Positions 1 through 7,463 of a DNA stretch of 64,000 bases are shown in pieces (the stretch's first letter is position 1; every line of letters starts with the position of its first letter). Where the stretch lies: contig NZ_VFIA01000015.1 of NCBI RefSeq assembly GCF_014282275.1, forward strand, positions 1 through 64,000, given 5' to 3'. The position numbers were made by a program, and so were the translations under genes. Origin of the DNA: Spirosoma utsteinense (GTDB lineage Bacteria; Bacteroidota; Bacteroidia; Cytophagales; Spirosomataceae). The notes below the pieces were generated by a model. The model did not search any database. It saw only the letters and a list, made by a program, of their open reading frames with translations, and was not told where the DNA came from.

Positions 1-2
1 TC

Positions 3-173
3 GAGCGTGTGTTTAAATCCGTTCGTCAGCAATTAAAACATCGGGTATTTTCGAGTTTGACAGAGGCACAAGCTCGAATTCAAGCGATTGTAGAAGACTT
101 ATTTGCTGATTCAGGCAAAGTCATCGCGTTAAGTTGTTTTCCGTACATCAAAAATACGTCATCATCAATCTGA
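3..173 (+). mobile_element. C-terminal fragment of an IS transposase (IS630-like), cut by the window edge
   Basis: An open frame enters from the left edge and stops at 171-173, giving 56 codons. It begins ERVFKSVRQQLKHRVF and later reads VIALSCFPYI. The ER-W/F-K-x-L-K start and the ending in FPYI resemble the C-terminus of IS630-type DDE transposases, where the catalytic Glu lies just before this segment. The tail overlaps the antisense end of the HD-domain gene, so the right end of the insertion sequence probably lies near 140-165; the last codons may come from the disrupted gene. The family call rests on a short tail and is tentative. The terminal inverted repeat cannot be defined because the other end is outside the window. 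Confidence 0.5.
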
Positions 174-865
174 TTTAGTATAAGATCAGCATTCGGACAA
201 AGGCTTGGCTGGCCTAATATCACTGCGGCTACAATTAACGGTAATTTGTCATGCTCAAAATAGTTGCCATCTTTTTTAGTAACCGAACCCAATATTTCAT
301 CCCAAATAATAGCGAATAGAACGCAAGACATTTGTTCATGTTCGACTTTGAGCTTAGAAGACCCATCCAATAAATCTGCTAACTGAATTATTTGATTAAG
401 CTTTGGATCTTCTCGGATGATTTTCGCAATCTGCTTACAAAGTGGGGCGAATTTATCAAAAGTATGGGAAAAAGGTCCATGGCCTACATCATGAACCAAA
501 GCAGCAATTCGAGCTATTCTTAGTAAATCATCAATTATTTTTTGGTCCAATTCATGGAAAGGTACAGCTTTGCCAACATTTTTCAGGGAGTTTTCTTTTG
601 TGCTAATTGCATCTTTTTCGACAGCCCTTTGAGAGTTCCTTAGCAGACTTTCGTATATCATGTCTACTATGTGAACAACACCAAGGCTGTGCTCAAACCT
701 TGTGTGTGAAGCACATGGAAATATAAAATATAAAAGGCTATTCTGGCGAATGTGATGAAGTCTAAAAAACAGAGAATGGTTGATGATAGCAAACTCTTCG
801 TCAGTAAGCCGAATGTTACCATGAACAGAATCTCTTAACGAATGTGGATAGTATACAGTTTTCAA
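80..865 (-). pseudogene. HD-domain phosphohydrolase, 3' end truncated by an IS insertion
   Basis: The protein starts MKTVYYPHSLRDSVHG and carries an HD phosphohydrolase core: RFEHSLG near residues 57-62 and ALVHDVGHGPFSH near 122-134 (His125-Asp126). This arrangement is typical of dGTPase/SpoT-like HD proteins that hydrolyse nucleotides. The reading frame runs only 261 codons. Its last ~25 residues (after QIDDDVF) are translated from sequence that on the other strand looks like a transposase tail, so the native C-terminus appears to have been replaced. The N-terminal catalytic half is intact, so some activity is possible. The gene is more AT-rich than the rest of the window, which fits acquired DNA. 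The exact substrate cannot be told. Confidence 0.65.
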
Positions 866-1023
866 AAGAGGATTGTTTTAATAAGTCTTACGGTGTAACA
901 ACCTTGTCAAGGTACAAACAAATGAAACTTTAATAATATTTTCCAGCTATAATTTATCTAACGAAAAATATTGGGCATAATTTAAACCTTCAACTAGAAC
1001 AACCATGCCAGAGTATGTATAAG

Positions 1024-1097
1024 AATATCAGTAGCCCATAATACTCACTATGTAGGCTATTTTTGCCACATAGAGAGTATCATGGGCTACTGATATT
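1024..1097. repeat. Long imperfect hairpin in AT-rich intergenic DNA
   Basis: Positions 1024-1039 and 1082-1097 are exact 16-bp inverted repeats (core cagtagcccat). The inner part 1040-1056 against 1065-1081 is also largely complementary (atactc, ctatgt), giving a stem of about 30 bp with a loop near 1057-1064. It lies between the truncated HD gene and the tRNA terminator. There is no U-run on the plus strand. It could be a small palindromic mobile repeat or a leftover of one. No second copy was seen in the window. Confidence 0.6.
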
Positions 1098-1117
1098 AAA
1101 TTCATTGCACAACGCAC

Positions 1118-1150
1118 AAAAAAAGCACCTAACATTTCTGCTAAGTGCTT
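1118..1150 (-). terminator. Intrinsic terminator of tRNA-Asn
   Basis: Read on the minus strand just after the tRNA 3' end, AAGCAC (1150-1145) pairs with GTGCTT (1128-1123) around a loop and is followed by a run of T (plus-strand A run 1118-1124). Position and orientation fit transcription termination of the tRNA gene. Confidence 0.7.
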
Positions 1151-1161
1151 GATTATAAATG

Positions 1162-1235
1162 CTCCCGAAGCTGGGCTCGAACCAGCGACCCTCTGATTAA
1201 CAGTCAGATGCTCTAACCGACTGAGCTATTCGGGA
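1162..1235 (-). tRNA. tRNA-Asn (anticodon GTT)
   Basis: The minus strand folds as a full cloverleaf: acceptor TCCCGAA (1235-1229) pairs with TTCGGGA, followed by discriminator G at 1162; D arm GCTC with the GG pair in the loop; anticodon stem TCTGA/TCAGA around loop CTGTTAA, anticodon GTT; T arm GCTGG-TTCGAGC-CCAGC. CCA is not encoded. It delivers asparagine to AAC/AAU codons. A promoter of the Bacteroidota type sits 20 nt upstream and a terminator 12 nt downstream, so it is a stand-alone transcription unit. The AT-rich DNA with IS remnants on its 3' side makes it a possible integration site. Confidence 0.97.
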
Positions 1236-1255
1236 GTGTGTCGATTATTGTGGTG

Positions 1256-1286
1256 CAAAAGTAGCACCTCAGCGATTACGGTGCAA
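1256..1286 (-). promoter_or_regulatory. Promoter of tRNA-Asn (Bacteroidota -33/-7 type)
   Basis: On the minus strand TTG (1286-1284) is followed after 20 nt by TACTTTTG (1263-1256), a full match to the Bacteroidota consensus TTG-N19/20-TAnnTTTG. The -7 box ends 20 nt before the tRNA 5' end at 1235, leaving room for a short 5' leader. Confidence 0.75.
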
Positions 1287-1393
1287 GTACTGGCCCGGAA
1301 AAAATTAATGCCGAAACCCGGATGGGGCGCTACAATGGCCGCTTTCCAGCAATGTCGGCCGCATCCCGGCACGGTAACCGATTGCTAATCAGC

Positions 1394-1696
1394 TTAACGC
1401 AGCATGTCGGGCCGGTTGTTGGGCACGTTTTGTAAAATCAGTTCTTTAATCCGGCGGGCGTCGCCTTTCGTGAAATTGTTGATCACAATCTCGGGCCGGG
1501 CGCGGGGAATGATGCGTACCGTGGAGAAAAACAGGCCGTTGTCGATCTCAACACCCGAGATGTCGGAGTAGAAAACGAAGTTATCAGTACCGCCAATCAG
1601 TTTGCGCACACGGAACGTAACACCCTTGTCGGTGAACTCAACCTCGTCGCGGTTGATAGGGTCTTTGAAGCTGCTGGAATGGAATTTTTCTGCCAT
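1394..1696 (-). CDS. Small PH-like conserved hypothetical protein (100 aa)
   Basis: The product is a 100-residue soluble protein without signal peptide or membrane segment. The alternating beta-strand pattern (VEFTDKGVTFRVRKLIGG, FVFYSDISGVEI, STVRIIPRARPEIVINNF) followed by a single C-terminal helix (ARRIKELIL) resembles a minimal bacterial PH-like fold. No catalytic motif is visible and no function can be assigned. It lies downstream of rsmG on the same strand, separated by a 120-nt word-repeat palindrome. Confidence 0.7.
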   Translation of the reverse strand: MAEKFHSSSFKDPINRDEVEFTDKGVTFRVRKLIGGTDNFVFYSDISGVEIDNGLFFSTVRIIPRARPEIVINNFTKGDARRIKELILQNVPNNRPDMLR

Positions 1697-1713
1697 GGGG
1701 TGTTTAGTTAGGG

Positions 1714-1831
1714 AGTTGGTCAGTTGATTAGTTGATTAGTTAGTGAGTCGGTGAGTTAGTTAGTTGGTTACTGCTGATCGACTGACTAACTCACCGACTG
1801 ACCGACTCACTAACTGATTGACTGACCAACT
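1714..1831. repeat. Low-complexity self-complementary intergenic repeat (GTCAGTCGGTGAGT family), copy 1
   Basis: The segment is built from shuffled short words (agttggtcag, ttgattag, gtgagtcggtgagt). Its second half (about 1780-1831) is the reverse complement of its first half with small indels, so it can fold into a long hairpin. It overlaps the rsmG stop codon by 2 nt and fills the gap to the PH-like gene. The same vocabulary recurs at 25627-25714. Confidence 0.85.
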
Positions 1832-2459
1832 ACTTCTTGGGTATGTAAATTACTTTTTTAGTGTCGAAAAAGGGTTCATCAAAATAGTCCGAGAGGTCAT
1901 AGACGCGGTAGCGGTCCGGGACTTCGGCCAGTTCTTCGGCCAGATCGCCCCCTTTGAGGTACAGAACACCGTTGGGGCGGTCGTTGTTGCCGCTTTTGTG
2001 AATCTTGTAGCGCATCCAGCCCAGAAACGGTTTCAATCGGGTAACGGCCCGGCTTACCACAAAATCATAGGTCGTCGTCAACTGCTCCACGCGGGCCTGT
2101 TCGGCTTTGACGTTGGTCAGCCCCAGCGCGTCGGATACTTCCTGCACGACCTTGATCTTCTTGCCGATGCTGTCGACCAGGTGAAAATCGGCCATGGGGA
2201 ACAGGATGGCCAGCGGGATACCCGGAAAGCCGCCCCCGGTGCCTACGTCCAGCACTTCGGTGCCGGCTTTGAACTGCACCACTTTGGCAATCCCCAGCGA
2301 GTGCAGGATGTGCTTCTCGTAGAGGGCGTCGATGTCCTGCCGGGAGATGACGTTGATCTTCGCGTTCCAGTCGCGGTAGAGCCCGTCGAGCGCGGCAAAG
2401 CGTTCCTGCTGTTCGGCGGTCAGGTTGGGGAAATATTTAAGAAGCAGATCGATATTCAT
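1830..2459 (-). CDS. rsmG: 16S rRNA (guanine527-N7)-methyltransferase RsmG
   Basis: RsmG (GidB) uses S-adenosylmethionine to methylate N7 of G527 in the 530 loop of 16S rRNA. The 209-residue length is normal. The SAM-binding motif DVGTGGGFPGIP is at residues 71-82, the acidic motif FHLVDSIGKK follows near 92-101, and the family motif SRAVT is at 136-140. The N-terminus has the expected helical region with NVISR. The ATG start at 2459 matches family length. In this lineage loss of rsmG is usually linked to low-level streptomycin resistance. It is the upstream gene of a possible two-gene unit with the PH-like protein. Confidence 0.96.
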   Translation of the reverse strand: MNIDLLLKYFPNLTAEQQERFAALDGLYRDWNAKINVISRQDIDALYEKHILHSLGIAKVVQFKAGTEVLDVGTGGGFPGIPLAILFPMADFHLVDSIGKKIKVVQEVSDALGLTNVKAEQARVEQLTTTYDFVVSRAVTRLKPFLGWMRYKIHKSGNNDRPNGVLYLKGGDLAEELAEVPDRYRVYDLSDYFDEPFFDTKKVIYIPKK

Positions 2460-2536
2460 TCACTAAGCTGGACTGGTTGATGCACGGGGCATTAATGGAA
2501 CCGTTCGGGCTGGCTGCGTGCCATGAGTTACGGGCG

Positions 2537-3703
2537 TTACCGCCAGTAGTAGCGTTTGTTGCGTTGGCGGAAGAGCGTTTTGATGCCAGCCAGCCCGTAA
2601 TACAGGGCCAGCATCCCGTCCATAACCGGCATCAGCAGCCAGTGAACGGTATGGGCCAGCCGATGGCTGATTCGCCCGACGATGCCCCAGAACGCCAGCA
2701 GCCGACACCCGAAGACCCCCGTTGCGCTCAGCAAAAGTAACCATTCGGTTTGGGTAAACGAATGGGCGGTCAGTTCCATCACCAAAACCAGCAGGCCAAC
2801 GGCCAGGCCCAGCACCCAGGTCAGGACGTGGGAGCCGGTTAGCAGACCGAGCCGGAATTTATTACCAGTGGTGTAGTATTTGCCCACGTTGAGGTGTCGC
2901 CGTTTCTGAATGCGCCAGTCGGCCCAGGTTTCTTTGGGTTTCGACCAGGTAAACGTTTCCGGATCGAGGCAAACGGCGGTATTGCGGCCGGTTGCCACTT
3001 CGTTGATGAACAGGTCGTCGTCACCACCCAGCACATTCTTATGGGTATAAAATCCTTTGTTGGCAAAGAACGTGCTGGTTCGGTAAGCGAGGTTGCGGCC
3101 CACGCCCATGTAGGGTCGACCGGCCAGCGCCAGCGACAGGTACTGCACGGCGGTGAACAACGTTTCGGAGCGGATAAGCAGGTTGAGCAGGCCGGGCCGG
3201 TATTCGTAGGGGGAGAAGCCCAGGACGATCTCCCTGTCGGTGTCGGCCAGGGGATCTGCCATGCCCGCCAGCCAGTTGGCCGAGGCCGGGCGGCAGTCGG
3301 CGTCGGTGAGCAGAACGGTCGGGTAGGTCGCTTTTTTGAGCGCAATTGTCAGCGCGTACTTTTTGGGTGTAACGTGCCCATGTTCCTTGTCGATCCGGAT
3401 AAACCGGACACGGGAGAGATCGGTCAGGCCGTTTTCCAGATACGCCTGGGTACCGTCGGTGGAGCGGTCGTCCATGACCAGTATCTCAAAAACGGGGTAC
3501 TGCTGGGCCTGGAGCAGTGGCAGTAATTCGGTCAGGTTTTCCCGTTCGTTATGGGCGCAGACGATGATGGTAACGGGGCGTTTCGAATCGGGGGCAGGCA
3601 CTGCGGGCTGCGGGGAAAAAGCGGTTCTGGAAAATATAAAGAGGACGTATAAAAGCTGAATGCCGACCACGATCAGCCAGCTTATCAGAAGTACTGTAAT
3701 CAC
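2537..3703 (-). CDS. Membrane glycosyltransferase, family 2
   Basis: The protein is a GT2 processive or single-addition glycosyltransferase anchored in the inner membrane. An N-terminal TM helix (residues 1-23) is followed by the nucleotide-sugar domain: VTIIVCAHNERENL near 44-57, LVMDDRSTDGT near 75-85, the metal-binding DAD at 134-136 and GGDDDLF near 230. Two or three C-terminal TM helices follow. The frame stays open to 3865, but no ATG fits and a -7 box (3744-3751) lies inside that extension. I therefore chose GTG at 3703, giving 388 aa. The sugar and acceptor are unknown; it may serve surface polysaccharide synthesis together with the locus beyond tgt. Confidence 0.85.
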   Translation of the reverse strand: MITVLLISWLIVVGIQLLYVLFIFSRTAFSPQPAVPAPDSKRPVTIIVCAHNERENLTELLPLLQAQQYPVFEILVMDDRSTDGTQAYLENGLTDLSRVRFIRIDKEHGHVTPKKYALTIALKKATYPTVLLTDADCRPASANWLAGMADPLADTDREIVLGFSPYEYRPGLLNLLIRSETLFTAVQYLSLALAGRPYMGVGRNLAYRTSTFFANKGFYTHKNVLGGDDDLFINEVATGRNTAVCLDPETFTWSKPKETWADWRIQKRRHLNVGKYYTTGNKFRLGLLTGSHVLTWVLGLAVGLLVLVMELTAHSFTQTEWLLLLSATGVFGCRLLAFWGIVGRISHRLAHTVHWLLMPVMDGMLALYYGLAGIKTLFRQRNKRYYWR

Positions 3704-3743
3704 AAAGAGAGGAGAGATGTGCTCGTTAGGTGGATGGTAAGCG

Positions 3744-3751
3744 CAAAGGTA
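3744..3751 (-). promoter_or_regulatory. -7 box for the membrane glycosyltransferase
   Basis: TACCTTTG on the minus strand matches TAnnTTTG, followed by GC as is common in this phylum. It lies about 40 nt upstream of the GTG codon at 3703 and within the longer open frame, so it argues for the shorter start. No clear TTG -33 box at the right distance. Confidence 0.5.
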
Positions 3752-3840
3752 AACAAAAGGCAGGAAAGGCAGGAGGGGAGGAGCGGGCGTCAGCACCCCT
3801 TTCCTGTACCTCCTCCCTTCTCCGTTCTCACCTTCCCCCT

Positions 3841-3848
3841 TATCTTTG
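3841..3848 (+). promoter_or_regulatory. -7 box of tgt, only 4 nt before the start codon
   Basis: TATCTTTG matches TAnnTTTG and is followed by CAGC and the ATG at 3853. Because transcription normally starts several nt after this box, the mRNA would be leaderless or nearly so. A canonical TTG -33 box is not seen. Confidence 0.5.
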
Positions 3849-3852
3849 CAGC

Positions 3853-4983
3853 ATGACATTCTCAATTACTGCCCACGATCTGCAGTCCAATGCCCGGACG
3901 GGTACGCTGACAACCGATCACGGGCCTATTCAAACGCCTATATTCATGCCCGTTGGCACGGCCGGGACCGTAAAGGCTGTTCACCAGCGCGAGCTGGAAA
4001 CCGATATCGATGCTGAAATTATTCTGGGAAATACCTATCACCTCTACCTGCGGCCGGGCCTCGATGTGATGAAGGCGGCTGGTGGGCTACATGGCTTCAA
4101 TGGCTGGAAACGCCCCATCCTTACCGACTCGGGCGGGTATCAGGTCTATTCGCTGTCCAATACCCGTAAGATCAAAGAAGAAGGCGTCACCTTCAAGTCG
4201 CATATCGACGGGTCGGGCCACCACTTCTCGCCGGAGGGTGTCATGGATATTCAGCGGATCATCGGTGCCGATATCATGATGGCCTTCGATGAATGTACGC
4301 CCTATCCCTGCGATTATGAATACGCCCGGAAATCGATGGAAATGACCCACCGCTGGCTCGACCGCTGTATCGGCCGTTTCGACAGCACCGAGGGGTTATA
4401 TGGTTATGAGCAGACGCTGTTTCCTATCGTGCAGGGTAGCACCTACCCGGATCTGCGTCGCCAGTCGGCCGAGGTGATCGCGTCGAAAGAGCGACCCGGT
4501 AATGCCATCGGCGGGTTGGCGGTAGGCGAACCAGCGGAGGAGATGTATGCCATGATCGAACTGGTGAACGATATTCTGCCAGCCGACAAACCCCGCTACC
4601 TGATGGGCGTGGGAACACCTGCCAACATTCTGGAGGCCATTGCGCGGGGTGTCGACATGTTCGACTGCGTGATGCCTACCCGTAACGCCCGCCACGGTTT
4701 GCTGTTTACGACCCAGGGGATCATGAACATCAAGAACGAAAAATGGAGCCGCGATTTCAGTCCCATCGATGCGGAGCTGGGCGGATATGCCAGCACGTTC
4801 TATTCCAAAGCCTACCTGCGCCACCTCTTCAAGGCGGAAGAATTGCTGGGCGGGCAGATCGCCAGCCTCCACAATCTGACCTTCTACCTATGGCTGGTGC
4901 GTCAGGCCCGCGCTCATATCACGGCGGGGGATTTCGTCTCGTGGAAAGATGAAATGGTCGTGCGGCTCATGCAGCGTATGTAA
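3853..4983 (+). CDS. tgt: Queuine tRNA-ribosyltransferase, zinc-site variant
   Basis: Tgt exchanges the wobble guanine of GUN-anticodon tRNAs (Asn, Asp, His, Tyr) for preQ1. The TIM-barrel features are present: TPIFMPVGTAGTVK near 28-41, TDSGGYQVYSLS at 91-102 with catalytic Asp92, GGLAVGE at 220-226, and VDMFDCVMPTRNARHG at 267-282 with nucleophile Asp271. The usual CxCxxC zinc ligands are missing: the equivalent stretch near 305-320 reads PIDAELGGYASTFYSK, while the downstream His in SLHNL (340) is kept. The catalytic residues are intact, so it is probably active. Start ATG 3853 gives 376 aa, the family length; the frame extends upstream but that part is low-complexity. Transcribed divergently from the GT2 gene. 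Confidence 0.95.
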   Translation: MTFSITAHDLQSNARTGTLTTDHGPIQTPIFMPVGTAGTVKAVHQRELETDIDAEIILGNTYHLYLRPGLDVMKAAGGLHGFNGWKRPILTDSGGYQVYSLSNTRKIKEEGVTFKSHIDGSGHHFSPEGVMDIQRIIGADIMMAFDECTPYPCDYEYARKSMEMTHRWLDRCIGRFDSTEGLYGYEQTLFPIVQGSTYPDLRRQSAEVIASKERPGNAIGGLAVGEPAEEMYAMIELVNDILPADKPRYLMGVGTPANILEAIARGVDMFDCVMPTRNARHGLLFTTQGIMNIKNEKWSRDFSPIDAELGGYASTFYSKAYLRHLFKAEELLGGQIASLHNLTFYLWLVRQARAHITAGDFVSWKDEMVVRLMQRM

Positions 4984-4988
4984 GCGTA

Positions 4989-5035
4989 GTCCGTTAGGGG
5001 TGGCGTTCAGAGGCCCCTAACGGACCAGTATTTTT
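4989..5035 (+). terminator. Intrinsic terminator after tgt
   Basis: A perfect 12-bp stem, 4989-5000 (gtccgttagggg) with 5014-5025, encloses a 13-nt loop and is followed by CAGTATTTTT. It separates tgt from the polysaccharide locus. Confidence 0.8.
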
Positions 5036-5107
5036 GGTAAGGCAACAAGACATTCACCGCCAGCGTGCGTCTCAAGGCAAATACCGTAACTGCCTTTACG
5101 TGCTGTG

Positions 5108-7444
5108 ATGTCAATTGAACGATACGCTTTCCAGCCTTCAGCGCTGGCTATACGGCTACTGCTCGCCTGCTTCCTATGGACACAACTGACTCATGCTCAG
5201 TCCGTCGAAACACTTACCGATGCTCAATTAAAGGAATTTGTCCGGCAGGCGCAGGCTGGTGGTATGACCGATGTACAGATCGAAGCGCTGGCCAGGACGC
5301 GCGGCTTCCCGGCGGTCGATATCGAGAAGGTTCGGCAGCGGGTTGGTACCCTTGTTGGCGGAGCGGCTAAACCGGCTGCTGCGGCAGCGGCCCGGACCAG
5401 CGTGGTCAGGGAGCAACCACCCACCCCGGCTCCGCCCGCTCCACAGCCTCCTTCTGCCGTATTCGGGGCCTCCCTCTTCAGTAACGCCAGCCTGACGTTC
5501 GAGCCGGATCTGCGCATAGCTACCCCCCGTCATTATATTGTCGGGCCGGACGACGAACTCATCATCGATGTATACGGAAACGCACAACAGACCTACCGCC
5601 CCAGGGTTAGCCCCGAGGGAAGCATCCGCGTCGAAAACCTGAGCCCGATTCAGGTGAGTGGCCTCACCATTGAACAGGCTGAGCAGCGCATCGTTGGTCG
5701 GCTGAAAACCTTATACCAGGGATTGAATGCCGCTGGCGGGGGTGTTATGGCGCAGGTGACGCTCGGCAGCGTACGCAGTATCAAGGTGACGATGCTGGGT
5801 CAGGTTGTCAGGCCGGGGACCTATACGCTGTCTTCGCTGGCAACGGTTTTCAACGCGCTGTACGCATCGGGCGGGCCGATGCCGGAGCGGGGGTCGTTCC
5901 GCGATGTGCGGGTCTACCGCAACAACCGGCTGGTGCGCCGACTCGATATGTACGATTTCCTGCTTCGGGCCGATCAGAAAGACAACATCCGGCTAAACGA
6001 TCAGGACGTTATTTTCGTCGATCATTACCGTACCCGAATCGAGCTGGCGGGCGAGGTGAAACAGCCGGGCTTGTATGAAGTGCGGCCGGGCGAGACGATC
6101 CAGACTGTACTGGCCTTTAGCGGGGGCTTCTCCGACCGGGCGTATACCGCGTCGATCAGCCTGCGCCGGAACACCCCGACGGAGCAGCAACTCATCACCA
6201 TCCCGACAGCCGTGTTGCCTGAGTTTATACCGCAGGCGGGCGACCGATACCTGGTTGGGGCTATTCTGGATCGTATCGACAACAAGGTCAGTATCGAAGG
6301 GGCTGTGTTTCGGCCGGGCACGTATGAACACCTGAAGAACCTGACCCTGCGTCAGCTGGTGCGCACGGCCGAAGGCCTGCGGGAGGATGCCTTCCTGAAC
6401 CGGGCTACTATTCACCGGCTGCGCGAAAACATTGACCCCGAACTTATATCGGTAGACCTCGGCAAGGTCATGCGTCAGGAACAGCCCGACGTGCCCCTGC
6501 GGCCCAACGACCGGGTGCAGATCAGTGCGCTCAACGACCTGCGCGAACAACGCACGGTGTCTGTGCTGGGGGCTGTCAACCGGGGCGGAACGTTCGCGTT
6601 TACTGATAGTATGACGGTGGCCAGCCTGGTGCTGCTGGCGGGTGGGTTTACGGATGCGGCTATCGCATCGCGGATGGAAATTGCCCGCCGTATCCGGAAC
6701 GACACGGCGGGACTGACCGCCGATCAGACAATCCGGCTGCTGTCGTTCGCCATTGACCGGGATTTGCGGCTCCGTCCAATCGATGCCCGGCTAACGCTTC
6801 AGCCCTTCGATCAGGTTTATGTCCGGGCTTCGCCCCGCTACGAAACCCAGCAGGGGGCCATGCTGGCGGGTGAGGTCCTTTATCCGGGCCCCTACGCCAT
6901 TCGTGCCAAAAGCGACAGGATCAGTGACCTCATCGCCCGCGCCGGTGGTCTCTCGTCCGAAGCCTACCCGTCGGCGGCCCGCTTCATGCGCCAGGGCGAA
7001 CGCGTCTCGGTCGATCTGAATACAATTCTTGACGATCCGGCGTTGGCCGGAAATCTGCTGTTGCAGGACGGCGACGTACTGACCATTCCACGGCGGCCGG
7101 AACTGATCCGGATTCAGGGCGAGGTGCTGAACCCTGCCACGGTGGCCTTCGAGCCATCGAAATCGCTGCGTGATTATATCGATGAAGCGGGCGGGTTTAC
7201 GAGTAAGGCCATGAAGCGGAAGATTTATGCCGTGGCTGCCAGCGGAAAAATCCGGCGTACCCGGTCATGGTGCTGGGTGCCTGCGTTTCCCAGACCTGAG
7301 CGGGGCATGGACATCGTTGTGCCGGCGAAACGATCCAAAGACCAGCCCCGCCTGTCAGCATCGGAACGGATTACGGTGTTGACCGTGATCGTGTCGGCGT
7401 CGGCTTTGCTGGTAACGGCACTGCGGGCGGTAACAGCTTTATAA
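5108..7444 (+). CDS. Wza-like polysaccharide export protein with six SLBB-like repeats
   Basis: This is the outer-membrane/periplasmic export channel component of the polysaccharide locus (OPX family). A hydrophobic signal segment ends near THAQ (residue 31). The poly_export domain starts with YIVGPDDELIIDVYG near 142-156. Six SLBB-like units follow, each recognisable by a G-x-V-x-x-P-G-x-Y core: GQVVRPGTYTL, GEVKQPGLYEV, GAVFRPGTYEH, GAVNRGGTFAF, GEVLYPGPYAI and GEVLNPATVAF. A C-terminal TM helix (ITVLTVIVSASALLV) is near the end. At 778 aa it is twice the length of E. coli Wza, as in other long Bacteroidota OPX proteins. I chose ATG 5108 over the adjacent GTG. First gene of the locus. Confidence 0.9.
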   Translation: MSIERYAFQPSALAIRLLLACFLWTQLTHAQSVETLTDAQLKEFVRQAQAGGMTDVQIEALARTRGFPAVDIEKVRQRVGTLVGGAAKPAAAAAARTSVVREQPPTPAPPAPQPPSAVFGASLFSNASLTFEPDLRIATPRHYIVGPDDELIIDVYGNAQQTYRPRVSPEGSIRVENLSPIQVSGLTIEQAEQRIVGRLKTLYQGLNAAGGGVMAQVTLGSVRSIKVTMLGQVVRPGTYTLSSLATVFNALYASGGPMPERGSFRDVRVYRNNRLVRRLDMYDFLLRADQKDNIRLNDQDVIFVDHYRTRIELAGEVKQPGLYEVRPGETIQTVLAFSGGFSDRAYTASISLRRNTPTEQQLITIPTAVLPEFIPQAGDRYLVGAILDRIDNKVSIEGAVFRPGTYEHLKNLTLRQLVRTAEGLREDAFLNRATIHRLRENIDPELISVDLGKVMRQEQPDVPLRPNDRVQISALNDLREQRTVSVLGAVNRGGTFAFTDSMTVASLVLLAGGFTDAAIASRMEIARRIRNDTAGLTADQTIRLLSFAIDRDLRLRPIDARLTLQPFDQVYVRASPRYETQQGAMLAGEVLYPGPYAIRAKSDRISDLIARAGGLSSEAYPSAARFMRQGERVSVDLNTILDDPALAGNLLLQDGDVLTIPRRPELIRIQGEVLNPATVAFEPSKSLRDYIDEAGGFTSKAMKRKIYAVAASGKIRRTRSWCWVPAFPRPERGMDIVVPAKRSKDQPRLSASERITVLTVIVSASALLVTALRAVTAL

Positions 7445-7463
7445 CCAGCCATTACGAACAAAA

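Noticed and set aside
1714-1831. CRISPR array
   Set aside because: Repeated words are short, adjacent and self-complementary with no regular spacers; no cas genes are present.
1818-2480. Long plus-strand open frame opposite rsmG
   Set aside because: It is the antisense shadow of rsmG; the minus-strand product has all RsmG motifs and the plus-strand translation has no recognisable fold.
2894-3526. 210-codon plus-strand frame opposite the GT2 gene
   Set aside because: High-GC codon bias of the real gene leaves antisense frames open. The minus-strand GT2 motifs are clear.
3730-3852. Upstream extension of tgt to 3730
   Set aside because: The extension is Lys/Gly/Ser-rich low-complexity sequence that overlaps the divergent promoter region, and a -7 box sits just before ATG 3853.
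5993-6550. 185-codon minus-strand frame inside the export protein gene
   Set aside because: No family resemblance; it lies opposite conserved SLBB-like repeats.
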